DNA of 64,000 nt from Streptomyces flavidovirens DSM 40150 (GCF_000429085.1 NZ_AUBE01000006.1:62001-126000); one strand, 5' to 3'. Shown: positions 42,326 to 51,981, counted from the first letter of the stretch. Notes: generated by a model not told the origin, from the letters alone. Program-made: numbers and translations.

Positions 42326-42801
42326 GGCGCGTTGGGCTCGTGCGGCATCACGGGCTCGTACGGCATCACGGGCCGCTCGAAGAACGTCTCCAGCGACACC
42401 GTCGCACTGGTGCCGCTGACGCCCTCGATCTCGTACAACCGCCGTAGCACGTCCTGGAGTTGACCGGTCGTCGATGTCCGTACCTTGACGAGTACGGACG
42501 CGCTGCCCGCGATGAGGTGGGCCTCCTGGATCTCCGGGATCGCGGCGAAGGCGGCGGCCGAATCACCCATCCACGCCGACGATTCGACGTGGACGAAGGC
42601 CAGTACGCCGCGCCCGAGCGCCGCCGGGTCGACGTCCACCGTCGTACGGCGGATCACGCCGCGCTCGCGGAGTTTGCGTACGCGCTCATGGGCGGCGCCC
42701 GCCGAGAGGCCGACGGCCTTGCCCAGGGCCGCGTACGACTGGGTGGCGTCCTGCTGGAGGAGGGCGACGAGTTCACGGTCTATCAGGTCCACGCTTGCCA
42801 C
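42301..42801 (-). CDS. Lrp/AsnC-family transcription regulator
   Basis: 166 residues. HTH: VDLIDRELVALLQQDATQSYAALGKAVGLSAGAAHERVRKLRERGVIRR; RAM domain: GVLAFVHVESS, AHLIAGSASVLVKVRTSTTGQLQDVLRRLYEIEGVSGTSATVSL. The tail has PVMPYEPVMPHEPNAP, a small tandem repeat not found in the family. Probably binds an amino acid. It diverges from the SMP-30 gene with ~70 bp shared regulatory DNA. GTG 42801 is preferred to 42825. Confidence 0.85.
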   Translation of the reverse strand: MASVDLIDRELVALLQQDATQSYAALGKAVGLSAGAAHERVRKLRERGVIRRTTVDVDPAALGRGVLAFVHVESSAWMGDSAAAFAAIPEIQEAHLIAGSASVLVKVRTSTTGQLQDVLRRLYEIEGVSGTSATVSLETFFERPVMPYEPVMPHEPNAPQALSERA

Positions 42802-42869
42802 CGTATCCCATCCTGCGATAGTCATTCATGGCCGGATGATGTTCAGTGATGCAACAAAAGGGCTTGACC

Positions 42870-43799
42870 GTGTCCTCCACTGGCCGTACTTCGATTTACG
42901 AGATCCTGGACGAACGCTTCCGCACCGGACGGTGTGCCAACGGGGACGACCGCCTGGAGACGCTGTACGACGACTGCCGCTGGGCCGAGGGGCCGCTCTA
43001 TCTGCCCGCCTGGCGGCAGACCATCTGGAGCGACATCCCCAACGACCGCCTGCTGCGGTGGGACGAGACGACCGGCGCCGTCAGCGTCTTCCGCTCCCCC
43101 GCCGGGCACACCAACGGCAACACCCTCGACCGCGAGGGCCGGCTGATCAGCTGCGAGCAGGGCAACCGCCGCGTCAGCCGCACCGAGCACGACGGCCGCA
43201 TCACCGTCATCGCCGACCGCTTCGAGGGCAAGCGGCTCAACAGCCCCAACGACGCCACCGTGCACTCCGACGGCTCGATCTGGTTCTCCGACCCGGACTT
43301 CGGGATCACCAGCGACTACGAGGGCTTCCGCGCGGAGAGCGAGATCGGCTCCTGCGACGTCTACCGGGTGGACCCGGCAACCGGCGAGGTGCGTCGCGTC
43401 GCCGACAGCACCGAGGCGCCGAACGGGCTCGTCTTCTCCCCCGACGAGCGGCAGTTGTACGTCTCCGACACGCGGGGTGGCTGTATCCGCGTCTTCGACG
43501 TACGGGAGGACGGCACGCTCTGCGACGGCAAGGTGTTCGCCGAGGCGAGGAACGGAGCGCGGTTCGACAACATCCGCTTCGACGACGAGGGGCGGCTGTG
43601 GGTGGCGGCGATGGACGACGGCGTCCACTGCTACGACCCGGACGGCACACTCATCGGCCGCCCCCTCGTCCCCGAGGCCGTCTCGAACATCTCCTTCGGC
43701 GGCCCGAAGAACAACCGCGCGTTCATCACGGCGACGACGACGCTGTACTCGCTGGTGATGTCGGTGACGGGGGCGCCCCGGATCCGCCGTACGCACTGA
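42870..43799 (+). CDS. SMP-30/gluconolactonase-type lactonase
   Basis: 309 residues, six-bladed beta-propeller. WAEGPLYLPAWRQTIWSDIP supplies the metal-binding Glu, GHTNGNTLDREGRLISCEQ and LNSPNDATVHSDGSIWFSDP the Asn residues, and APNGLVFSPDERQLYVSDT the Asp. Hydrolyses a sugar lactone. GTG 42870 has AAAAGGG 7 bases upstream and is chosen over ATG 42849, which has none. Divergent from, and possibly controlled by, the Lrp regulator. Confidence 0.88.
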   Translation: MSSTGRTSIYEILDERFRTGRCANGDDRLETLYDDCRWAEGPLYLPAWRQTIWSDIPNDRLLRWDETTGAVSVFRSPAGHTNGNTLDREGRLISCEQGNRRVSRTEHDGRITVIADRFEGKRLNSPNDATVHSDGSIWFSDPDFGITSDYEGFRAESEIGSCDVYRVDPATGEVRRVADSTEAPNGLVFSPDERQLYVSDTRGGCIRVFDVREDGTLCDGKVFAEARNGARFDNIRFDDEGRLWVAAMDDGVHCYDPDGTLIGRPLVPEAVSNISFGGPKNNRAFITATTTLYSLVMSVTGAPRIRRTH

Positions 43800-43804
43800 G
43801 GCAC

Positions 43805-43863
43805 TTGAACATGTTCAAAAAAGGGCCTAGATTCATTCCTGCCAACCTTTTGAACACGTTCAA
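43805..43863 (+). promoter_or_regulatory. Promoter with two TetR-type operators
   Basis: -35 TTGAAC (43805-43810), 17-bp spacer, -10 TAGATT (43828-43833). The -35 is the left arm of the perfect palindrome TTGAACATGTTCAA (43805-43818). A second site TTGAACACGTTCAA (43850-43863), identical except for one central base, covers the start of the leader. This is a repressor layout: one site on the promoter, one just downstream. Confidence 0.8.
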
Positions 43864-43876
43864 GAAGGGGTGGGGT

Positions 43877-44284
43877 ATGGACCTCACTGTCGTCGCCTAC
43901 GTCGTCTACCTGCTGATCAGCGTCGCGCTCACCATCTGGGTCGCCCGGACGCTGAGCCGCAACGGGCGCATCTTCATCGCGAGCGTCCTGCACGGGGACG
44001 AGAAGCTCGCCGACGCGGTCAACCACCTCCTGGTGGTCGGCTTCTACCTCGTCAACCTCGGCTTCGTCGCCCTCTACCTCAAGGCCGCCGACGCCGTCGA
44101 GGACGCCCGCGGGCTCTTCGAGGCACTCTCGGTGAAGCTCGGTGTCGTCCTCCTCGTCCTCGGCGTCATGCACCTCGGCAACGTGTGGGTCCTCAACAAG
44201 ATCCGGCGGCGGTCGATCATGGAGCGCGAGCAGGTCCCGCCGGTCCCGCCGCAGGGCTGGACCACCGCTCCCGCCGGGGCGTGA
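43877..44284 (+). CDS. Small membrane protein of a TetR-controlled operon
   Basis: 135 residues with three membrane helices: VVAYVVYLLISVALTIWVARTL, HLLVVGFYLVNLGFVALYL and LGVVLLVLGVMHLGNVWVL. The loop FIASVLHGDEKLADAVNH separates helices. I do not know the family. GAAGGGG upstream of ATG 43877. Its stop overlaps the GTG of the DCC gene (GTGA). Under control of the two palindromes at 43805-43863. Confidence 0.75.
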   Translation: MDLTVVAYVVYLLISVALTIWVARTLSRNGRIFIASVLHGDEKLADAVNHLLVVGFYLVNLGFVALYLKAADAVEDARGLFEALSVKLGVVLLVLGVMHLGNVWVLNKIRRRSIMEREQVPPVPPQGWTTAPAGA

Positions 44285-44700
44285 GCACGGTGACCCGCAT
44301 CCCGGTCACCGGGCTGACCGTCCTGTACGACGCACAGTGCGCCCTCTGCGTCCACCTGCGGAGCTGGCTGCTGCGCCAGCGGCAGCTCGTACCGCTGGAC
44401 CTGGTTGCGGCCGGCTCGGAGGAGGCGAGGCGCAGGTACCCGCGCCTCGACCACGCCCGCACCATGCGGGAGATCACCGTCATCGGTGACAAGGGCCAGA
44501 TCTACGCCGGGCCCGCGGCCTGGGTGGTCTGCCTCTGGGCCCTGGCCGACCACCGGCCCAAGGCCCACTGGCTCACCACCCCGGCGGGCTCCCCGTTCGT
44601 ACGGGTCACGATGCTCGCGGCGGCCAAGTACCGCGAGGCGACGGGGGCGGGGGCAGGCGTCGCGCCGCCCTGCGACGACCGGTGCTCCGTACCCGGTTAG
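44281..44700 (+). CDS. DCC-family (DUF393) thiol-disulfide oxidoreductase-like protein
   Basis: 139 residues. TVLYDAQCALCVHLRSWLL is the DxxCxxC start of DUF393 proteins, with AGPAAWVVCLWALADHRPKA as the second conserved block. By analogy it is a thioredoxin-fold redox protein; no partner is proved. Coupled to the membrane protein by GTGA. Its TAG stop is also the start of the TetR gene's -10 box (TAGGCT). Confidence 0.85.
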   Translation: MSTVTRIPVTGLTVLYDAQCALCVHLRSWLLRQRQLVPLDLVAAGSEEARRRYPRLDHARTMREITVIGDKGQIYAGPAAWVVCLWALADHRPKAHWLTTPAGSPFVRVTMLAAAKYREATGAGAGVAPPCDDRCSVPG

Positions 44701-44711
44701 GCTCGGACACC

Positions 44712-45416
44712 GTGAAAGAAGACAAGGCCCCGAAGAGCGAGCAGACCCGCACGCTCATCCTCGAAACCGCCCTCCAGCTCTTCCAGGACCGCGGTTACGA
44801 CAAGACGACCATGCGGGCCATCGCCAAGGAGGCAGGGGTCTCCGTAGGGAACGCGTACTACTACTTCGGCTCCAAGGAACACCTCGTCCAGGGCTTCTAC
44901 GACCGGATCGCCGCCGAACACCAGGCGGCGGTCCGTCCCGTACTGGACAAGGAGACGGACCTGGAAGCGCGCCTGGCGGGCGTGCTGAAGGCGTGGCTCG
45001 ACATCGCCGCGCCGTACCACGAGTTCGCGGCCCAGTTCTTCAAGAACGCCGCCGACCCCGAGAGCCCGCTGAGCCCCTTCTCCCCCGAGTCGGAACACGC
45101 CCGCGAGGCGGCCATCGCCGTGCACCGGGAGGTTCTGGCGGGCTCCAAGGCCAAGGTCGCGGAGGAACTGCGGGACATCCTCCCCGAGTTGATGTGGCTC
45201 TCCCAGATGGGACTCGTCCTGTACTGGGTCTTCGACCGCTCCGAGGACCGCGAGCGCAGCCGCCGCCTCGCCGAACGCGGCGCCCGCCTCACTACGCGCG
45301 GCGTCGCGCTCGCCCGCTTCCGGGTGCTGCGTCCGCTCGTACGCGAAGTGCACGAGCTGTTCACGGACTTCCTGCCGGGGATGGCCCAGGCGGCGGCCGC
45401 CCGCAAGACGGACTGA
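44712..45416 (+). CDS. TetR-family regulator
   Basis: 234 residues. HTH: RTLILETALQLFQDRGYDKTTMRAIAKEAGVSVGNAYYYFGSKEHLVQGFYDRI; the ligand-binding domain follows (LPELMWLSQMGLVLYWVFDRSEDRERS). NAYYYFGSKE is typical of repressors sensing lipids or CoA esters. GTG 44712 is 8 bases from TAGGCT (44698-44703), consistent with a leaderless transcript. It is the natural reader of the TTGAAC palindromes at 43805-43863; the operon would be autoregulated. Confidence 0.88.
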   Translation: MKEDKAPKSEQTRTLILETALQLFQDRGYDKTTMRAIAKEAGVSVGNAYYYFGSKEHLVQGFYDRIAAEHQAAVRPVLDKETDLEARLAGVLKAWLDIAAPYHEFAAQFFKNAADPESPLSPFSPESEHAREAAIAVHREVLAGSKAKVAEELRDILPELMWLSQMGLVLYWVFDRSEDRERSRRLAERGARLTTRGVALARFRVLRPLVREVHELFTDFLPGMAQAAAARKTD

Positions 45417-45822
45417 CGGCGAGCGGACCGGCCGGGAGGCGGGCTGGCCGGCTGGCCGGGAGGCGGACCGACCGCGAGGCGGACCGACCGCCAGTGGACC
45501 GACCGTGAGGCTGACCGACCGCCAGGTGGGCCGACCGTGAGGCGGACCGACTGGGAGGCCGACCGACCGCCAGGTGGGCCGACCGTGAGGCGGACCGACT
45601 GGGAGGCCGACCGACCGCGGGTGGACCGGCCGTGGTCGGACAGGCCGGGAGGCGGACCGGCCGCGAGGCCGGCCGGCCGGGAGGTGGACCGGCCGGGAGG
45701 TGGACCGGCCGGGAGGTGGACCGGCCGGGAGGTGGACCGGCCGGGTGCAACCGGTCGCCAGGCGGGCCGGTCGCCGCCAGGGCCGGGGGCCGGGGCGGCG
45801 GCCCGGTCGGGGGCGCGGGCGG
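45417..45822. repeat. GC-rich minisatellite, 16-bp period
   Basis: 406 bases with no gene, between convergent tetR and metallophosphoesterase. At 45677-45740 the unit CCGGGAGGTGGACCGG repeats four times exactly. At 45513-45608 a 48-bp unit (three 16-bp periods) repeats twice almost exactly. The rest is a decayed version of the same unit. It codes only for low-complexity frames. Confidence 0.9.
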
Positions 45823-47217
45823 TTACGTCTGGCGCGAGGCCAGTTCGACCACCGTGATGTCGGACTCCGCGCCCACCCGGACCGGCGGACCCCACGCGCC
45901 CGCCCCCCGCGAGACGTACAGCTGTGTGTCGCCGTACCGCTCAAGGCCGGCGACCGTCGGATTCGCCTGGGCGGCGAGGAAATTGCCCGGCCAGAGCTGC
46001 CCGCCGTGCGTGTGCCCGGACAGCTGAAGGTCCACTCCGTGGCGTACCGCGTCGTGGATGACCACGGGCTGATGCGCGAGCAGGACCGCCGCGCGGGTAC
46101 GGTCCCGGTCCCCCAGCGCCCGTACGAAGTCGGGGCCCTGCCCCTCGCTCTCCCCCGCGAGGTCGTTGACCCCGGCGAGGTCGAAGCCCGCGATCTCGAC
46201 GCGGTCGTTCTCCAGCGGGCGCAGGCCGAGTTCGCGCACGTGGTCGACCCACTGCTCGGCGCCGGAGAAGTACTCGTGGTTGCCCGTCACGAAGAAGGCC
46301 CCGTGCCGGGCCCTGATCTGCGCCAGCGGCTCGGCCGCGTGACCCAGATCGGCCACGCTCCCGTCGACGAGGTCGCCGACGACGGCCACCAGGTCGGGCT
46401 GGACGGAGTTGATCGTGTCGACGATCCGCTGGGTGTGGGCGCGCCCGAGGATCGGACCGAGGTGTACGTCGCTGACGACGGCGACACGGAAGCCGTGCGC
46501 CCCACGCGGAAGCTTGGCCAGCGGCACGCTGACCCGCTTCACCCGTGGCCCGCGCAGCACGCCGTACGTCCCGTAACCGACCGTGCCCAGCGCGGCCACG
46601 GCGGCGCCCGCCCCCACCACCCGCGACACGAACAAGCGCCGCGAGAGGTCCCCGGAGGCGGTGGAGCCGCTGGGTTGGCTGCCGGCGCTCGGCGGCACGG
46701 ACGCGGGCGCGGGAGGTGCGGGCGCGTCGGCTTCCGTCACCGTGTCCGTGCCGCCGGCCGCAGGCGTAGGCGTCGTCGACGTCTCGGCGCCGCCGCGCGT
46801 ACGGGGAGTTCGCGGCCCGGACGCGGCGGAACCGCCGGCCGGGGCCGGGGGAAGCGCGGAGGCGAGGGGTGTAACCCCGGTGGCCTCCTCGGCATCCCGC
46901 CGCCCCAACCACCGCCGCAGCACCGGCCGTACCGCCTCGCCGACGACCAGCGCCATCACCAGGTACATCAGCACGGCCAGCCACATGTACCCCGGCCACG
47001 CCAGCACCTGCTGCGCCCAGAACGGCGCGCCGGCCCGCGGCGACACCAGCGCCCCGACCGCCAGCAACGGCAGCAGCACCGCCGCCACCGTCCCCGCCCG
47101 CCGGAGGACACTGCCTCCCGCGGTCGTGTCGCGGACCAGCCGACGCCAGACGTACCAGTGCGCCCCGGCCAGCAGGGTGACGACCGAGAGCGCGATGAAA
47201 ACGAAGACAACGACCAC
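45823..47217 (-). CDS. Membrane-anchored calcineurin-like metallophosphoesterase
   Basis: 464 residues. Four N-terminal membrane helices (1-105), a Pro/Ala/Thr linker (110-185), a twin-Arg-like segment before a further helix (SRRLFVSRVVGAGAAVAALGTVGYG), then the catalytic domain: VAVVSDVHLGP, DLVAVVGDLVDG, VTGNHEYFSGAE, LLAHQP and LSGHTHGGQ supply all metal ligands (DxH, GDxxD, GNHE, H, GHxH). The active site faces outward. Substrate unknown; relatives cleave UDP-diacylglucosamine or cyclic nucleotides. Stops 2 bases after start-proximal neighbour SCO4848-like gene. Confidence 0.88.
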   Translation of the reverse strand: MVVVFVFIALSVVTLLAGAHWYVWRRLVRDTTAGGSVLRRAGTVAAVLLPLLAVGALVSPRAGAPFWAQQVLAWPGYMWLAVLMYLVMALVVGEAVRPVLRRWLGRRDAEEATGVTPLASALPPAPAGGSAASGPRTPRTRGGAETSTTPTPAAGGTDTVTEADAPAPPAPASVPPSAGSQPSGSTASGDLSRRLFVSRVVGAGAAVAALGTVGYGTYGVLRGPRVKRVSVPLAKLPRGAHGFRVAVVSDVHLGPILGRAHTQRIVDTINSVQPDLVAVVGDLVDGSVADLGHAAEPLAQIRARHGAFFVTGNHEYFSGAEQWVDHVRELGLRPLENDRVEIAGFDLAGVNDLAGESEGQGPDFVRALGDRDRTRAAVLLAHQPVVIHDAVRHGVDLQLSGHTHGGQLWPGNFLAAQANPTVAGLERYGDTQLYVSRGAGAWGPPVRVGAESDITVVELASRQT

Positions 47218-47219
47218 AG

Positions 47220-47471
47220 TTATCCCTGTCTCCGCTCACGTCGCAGGGCCCTCACACCACGGAACCCGATCACCCCCACCGCCGTCCCCAGAAGAAAGGA
47301 CGTGACGGCGAGCAGCAGATGTACCCAGAAGTACGTGGTCGGGTCACCCGCGTCGTCGAAGGCGAGGCCGCTGCCGTCCTTCCACAGGTTCCGGACGAAA
47401 GTGACCCAGATGAACCAGCTCCACACCCCGAAGGCGAGCAGGAACCAGGAGACGGAGCGGCTGAGCTTCAT
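47220..47471 (-). CDS. SCO4848-like small membrane protein
   Basis: 83 residues: MKLSRSVSWFLLAFGVWSWFIWVTFVRNLWKD, a loop, and YFWVHLLLAVTSFLLGTAVGVIGFRGVRAL. Two helices. I recognise it as the SCO4848 ortholog of unknown function, known because phage phiBT1 integrates in it. It is intact, so the site is unoccupied. The next gene starts 2 bases downstream of its stop, so they form an operon. Confidence 0.85.
   Translation of the reverse strand: MKLSRSVSWFLLAFGVWSWFIWVTFVRNLWKDGSGLAFDDAGDPTTYFWVHLLLAVTSFLLGTAVGVIGFRGVRALRRERRQG
47385..47455. other. phiBT1-type attB site inside the SCO4848-like gene
   Basis: The DNA here (core region AGCTCCACACCCCGAAGGCG preceded by GACGAAAGTGACCCAGATGA) closely resembles the phiBT1 attB I remember from S. 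coelicolor, with a few substitutions. Recalled, not aligned. Confidence 0.55.
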
Positions 47472-47667
47472 ACGCCCAGTATCGCCAGCGGCCCCCGCCT
47501 CCCGCCGCCGGGGTGGGACGGCAGGCCCGGACGCACCTGCGGGCGCACGTACGGACACACGTACGGGCGCACGTACGGACACCGGTGCTGAGCCGACCCG
47601 GCGCAGCTCACGGCGGTTCACCCCCGCCATGTCCACATCCATATCCACGCCCTGTACGTTCACGTCC

Positions 47668-48939
47668 GTGTCTGCCGTTAAAAAGACCGCACTGACGGTC
47701 CTCTCCGCCGCGTTGCTGCCCGCACTCACCGCACTGCCCGCACACGCGGCAACGGCAGACGACGAGCCAGGTGCCCAGCAGCCGAAACCCCCGGCCGTGA
47801 TGTCGACGGTCGGCGGCGCACCACTCGGGCGGCCCGGTACGCAGGTGGAGCTCGGCCCGCGCGCACCCGTGCTTCCGAAGGAGCTGAGCGGCCGGTCGTG
47901 GATCGTCGCCGATGCCGAATCCGGCGACGTACTCGCGTCGCACAACGCCCACTGGCGGCTGCCGCCCGCGTCCACCATGAAGATGCTGTTCGCGGACACC
48001 GTCCTGCCGCGACTGTCCAAGTCGCAGGTCTACAAGGTGAAGGACACCGACCTGGCGGGCATCGGTGAGGGCAGCAGCCTCGTCGGCCTCAAGGAGGACC
48101 ACACGTACTCGGTCCACGACATGTGGCTCGGGGTGTTCCTGAGGTCCGGCAACGACGCCGTGCACGTCCTGGCGGAGATGAACGGCGGGTGGGACAAGAC
48201 CGTCGTGGACATGCAGAAGCACGCCGACGAGCTCCAGGCGCTCGACACCACTGTCGTCTCGCCCGACGGTTACGACGCGAAGGGGCAGGTCAGCAGCGCG
48301 TACGACCTGACGCTCATCGCCCGCAGCGGGATGCAGAAGAAGGACTTCCGCGAGTACTGCTCGACGGCGACCGCCACCTTCCCCGGCGAGAAGAAGAAGG
48401 GGAAGAAGCGGGAGAGCTTCCAGATCCAGAACACCAACCGCCTGCTGACGGGCGCCTGGGGCGTCGAGCCGTACAAGGGCCTGGCGGGCGTCAAGAACGG
48501 CAACACCACCCATGCGGGAGCGACGTTCACGGGTGTCGCGCAGCGTGGTGACAAGGTGCTGCTGGTCACCGTCATGAATCCGTCGGCGCGTGAGGGCAAC
48601 GCCGTCTACAAGGAGGCCGCCCGCCTGCTCGACTGGGGTTTCGAGGCGTCGGGGAAGGTCACCCCCGTCGGCGAACTCGTGCCGCCGAGGTCCGCCACGA
48701 CGGACCCGGGCACGGGGGTCGCCAAGGGCAAGGGTGCGAAGGGCGGCGGCGTGGGCACCGGTGACACCGCCGCCGGGGACGGGCAGACGCAGCTCGCGTC
48801 GACCGGCGACGGCAGCAGCGGCGTCGGCACCGCCGTCGCGATCACGGGCGGTGCGCTGGTGGTACTGGCCGCCGCCGCGCTCCTGGTCAACCGGCGCTGG
48901 CCGCTGCCCGCCCTGTCGCGTCGCCGCCCGCGCCGCTAG
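47668..48939 (+). CDS. D-alanyl-D-alanine carboxypeptidase with sortase signal
   Basis: About 423 residues. Signal peptide VSAVKKTALTVLSAALLPALTALPAHA. Penicillin-binding motifs: SxxK in PPASTMKMLF, SxN in FLRSGNDAVHV, and KNG (VKNGNTTHAG) instead of the usual KTG. The C-terminus has LASTG, a hydrophobic helix (AVAITGGALVVLAAAALLV) and an Arg-rich end: a class E sortase LAXTG signal. It trims peptidoglycan stems at the surface. GTG 47668 lies 7 bases after TACGTT (leaderless) and gives an ideal signal peptide; ATG 47629 is the alternative. The 3' end overlaps yihY by 53 bases. Confidence 0.87.
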   Translation: MSAVKKTALTVLSAALLPALTALPAHAATADDEPGAQQPKPPAVMSTVGGAPLGRPGTQVELGPRAPVLPKELSGRSWIVADAESGDVLASHNAHWRLPPASTMKMLFADTVLPRLSKSQVYKVKDTDLAGIGEGSSLVGLKEDHTYSVHDMWLGVFLRSGNDAVHVLAEMNGGWDKTVVDMQKHADELQALDTTVVSPDGYDAKGQVSSAYDLTLIARSGMQKKDFREYCSTATATFPGEKKKGKKRESFQIQNTNRLLTGAWGVEPYKGLAGVKNGNTTHAGATFTGVAQRGDKVLLVTVMNPSAREGNAVYKEAARLLDWGFEASGKVTPVGELVPPRSATTDPGTGVAKGKGAKGGGVGTGDTAAGDGQTQLASTGDGSSGVGTAVAITGGALVVLAAAALLVNRRWPLPALSRRRPRR

Positions 48940-49954
48940 GAGGCGGGGTGCCGGGCGGACTGCCGGGCGGGGGTCCAGGGGCAGGCGGGGTGCTGGGAGG
49001 CGGGCCGTCGGCCGGGGCCGCCTCGGGCTTCTCGGCCCTCTCGGGCTGCTCCGCGTCGGGCCGATCGCCATCGGCATCCCGGTCTTCGCCCGCCGCACGC
49101 TCGCTGTCGTGCCGCGTCGCCGTCCAGGCCGCGCAGCACAGCAGCAGCTTCGCCGTGAGGTTGATCCACAGCAGCAGCGCGACGGGGACGCCGAACGCCC
49201 CGTACATGCTCTTCGCCGCGATGCCCTTCATATAGCTGCCCAGCAGCAGCTTGAGCAGCTCGAAACCGATCGCGCCGATGAGCGACGCAGTGATCAGCCG
49301 GTGTCTGACCGGCTGCACCCCCGGCAGCAGCGTCAGGACGTACAGCAGGATCAGGAAGTCCGCGCCGACCGCGAGGGCGAGCGCGGCGATCCGCAACAGC
49401 ACGCCGCCCGCGCCGCTTTGGGACACGCCGGTCTGCTCGGCGGTCCAGTCGACGGCCGTCGAGCCGATCGAGGAGGCGGCCCAGGACGAAAGCCCGATGA
49501 CGCCGAGGCCGGCCAGCACCCCGCCGTCCTTGAGTTTGCGGAGGAAGATGTTGCCCTCGTCGGTGTCGTCCAGCTCCCAGACGGCCCGCAGGCACTCCCG
49601 CATCGAGCCGACCCACCCGATGCCGGTGAAGAGCAGCACGGCGCCGGCGACGATGCCGACCGTGCCCGCGTTCTCCACGAGGGACGCGAGGTCGAGCTGC
49701 GCGGAGATGCCGGGCACCTGCTCGGCGAGCTTGCTCTCCATCCGGTGCAGCTGGTCGTCGGAGAGCAGGGCCGCGCCGATCGCGGCGCCGACGGTGATCA
49801 GCGGGAAGAGCGAGAGAAAGCTGATGAAGGTGATCGCGGCAGCCAGCCGGGTCCAGTGGACGCGATCGAGCGTTTCGTACGTACGCCAGGCGTGAGTGAC
49901 CGTCAGCCGCGTCACGAACGGGCCGACGACGGGCAGATTCTTCAGCCAGTCCAT
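48887..49954 (-). CDS. YihY/BrkB-family membrane protein
   Basis: 355 residues, six helices. Family signatures: LAAAITFISFLSLFPLITVGAAIG, RECLRAVWELDDTDEGNIFLRKLKDG and SMYGAFGVPVALLLWINLTAKLLLCCAAW. The ~80-residue C-terminal tail is Pro/Ala/Glu-rich (PPSTPPAPGPPPGS) and disordered. YihY proteins are often called inner-membrane factors of unknown role. Convergent overlap with the carboxypeptidase gene affects only this tail. Confidence 0.87.
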   Translation of the reverse strand: MDWLKNLPVVGPFVTRLTVTHAWRTYETLDRVHWTRLAAAITFISFLSLFPLITVGAAIGAALLSDDQLHRMESKLAEQVPGISAQLDLASLVENAGTVGIVAGAVLLFTGIGWVGSMRECLRAVWELDDTDEGNIFLRKLKDGGVLAGLGVIGLSSWAASSIGSTAVDWTAEQTGVSQSGAGGVLLRIAALALAVGADFLILLYVLTLLPGVQPVRHRLITASLIGAIGFELLKLLLGSYMKGIAAKSMYGAFGVPVALLLWINLTAKLLLCCAAWTATRHDSERAAGEDRDADGDRPDAEQPERAEKPEAAPADGPPPSTPPAPGPPPGSPPGTPPPSGAGGDATGRAAASAG

Positions 49955-50140
49955 GACGTGCCTCTACCCGCCGGGACGAAAACCAGCGTCCCGGTCCCCC
50001 AGAAGCGCGGGCAGGTGTGGGTGCCGGGGACGGTGCGGTTCGTCATGTCGGCGTGCGGCACGTGCCGCGACCGCTGTTTCGGCGGTTGCCCGTGTGACGG
50101 GGGGGCGGGCAGGGGAAAGCCCCGCAGGGGCCACCCTGGG

Positions 50141-50734
50141 TCAGGAGCGGAGCGACCGGGCGGCGGACTGGTCCACGGGCGTGTTCTGGGCCGGCACGAC
50201 GCCCGCCGCCCCGCCCCCGAACGCGTACTCGCGCAGCTTGCGCCACACCCCGTCCGCCCCCTGCTCGTACAGCGCGAAGCCGGCGCAGGCCCACTCCGCC
50301 TCGTACTCGGAAAGCTCTGCGTACGCCCGGTCCATGCCCTCTTCGGAGATGCCGTGAGCGACCGTGACATGCGGGTGGTACGGGAACTGCAGCTCGCGCA
50401 CGAGCGGGCCCGAGGTGTCCCTGACCCGCTTCTGGAGCCACGCGCAGGCCGCCGCGCCCTCGACGACCTGCACGAAGACGACCGGGGAGAGCGGGCGGAA
50501 CGTGCCCGTACCCGACAGGCGCATCGGGAAGGAGCGCCCGGACGAGGCGACCTGCGCGAGGTGCGTCTCGACGGCCGGCAGCAGCGCCGCGTCGACCTCG
50601 GTGGGCGGCAGGAGGGTGACATGCGTGGGGATGCCGTGCGCGGCCGGGTCCCCGAAGCTCACGCGCCGCTCCTGGAGCAGGCTGCCGTACGGCTCCGGGA
50701 CCGCGATCGAAACGCCGAGCGTTACGGTCCCCAC
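50141..50734 (-). CDS. 2'-5' RNA ligase / cyclic phosphodiesterase family protein
   Basis: 197 residues. The two HxT motifs are present: HVTLLPPT (about 38) and HVTVAHG (about 121), the catalytic pairs of the 2H phosphoesterase superfamily. RPLSPVVFVQVVEGAAAC and WRKLREYAFG frame the fold. Likely substrate is a 2',3'-cyclic phosphate. Located between yihY and trpS, no clear operon partner; GTG/ATG at 50734. Confidence 0.87.
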   Translation of the reverse strand: MGTVTLGVSIAVPEPYGSLLQERRVSFGDPAAHGIPTHVTLLPPTEVDAALLPAVETHLAQVASSGRSFPMRLSGTGTFRPLSPVVFVQVVEGAAACAWLQKRVRDTSGPLVRELQFPYHPHVTVAHGISEEGMDRAYAELSEYEAEWACAGFALYEQGADGVWRKLREYAFGGGAAGVVPAQNTPVDQSAARSLRS

Positions 50735-50864
50735 GTCGTTCTCCTCCGTCGTCCGGTACGTCCTGTGTGTGCTGGGCTTGTGGTCCTGCCAGTGTGCAGT
50801 GTGGCGGGCGCGCCGCCCCCGTGGCCAGAGTCCTTGGTCGGGACATCCGGCCGGCTGCCCGCCC

Positions 50865-51890
<1,026 letters not shown>

Positions 51891-51981
51891 TCAGGTGTGG
51901 AACCCGACTCGGCTCTCCGGTGTATCAAGAGTGTGAGGACGCGGGCGGGGGCCCTGGAGGGGGACCGCATCGGCATCGACG

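Noticed and set aside
45420..45745. CRISPR array
   Set aside because: Units abut directly with no unique spacers, and no cas genes are present.
45700..47628. Long plus-strand frame leading into the carboxypeptidase
   Set aside because: Runs through the minisatellite and antisense to the metallophosphoesterase; the real start is at 47668 (or 47629) with a signal peptide.
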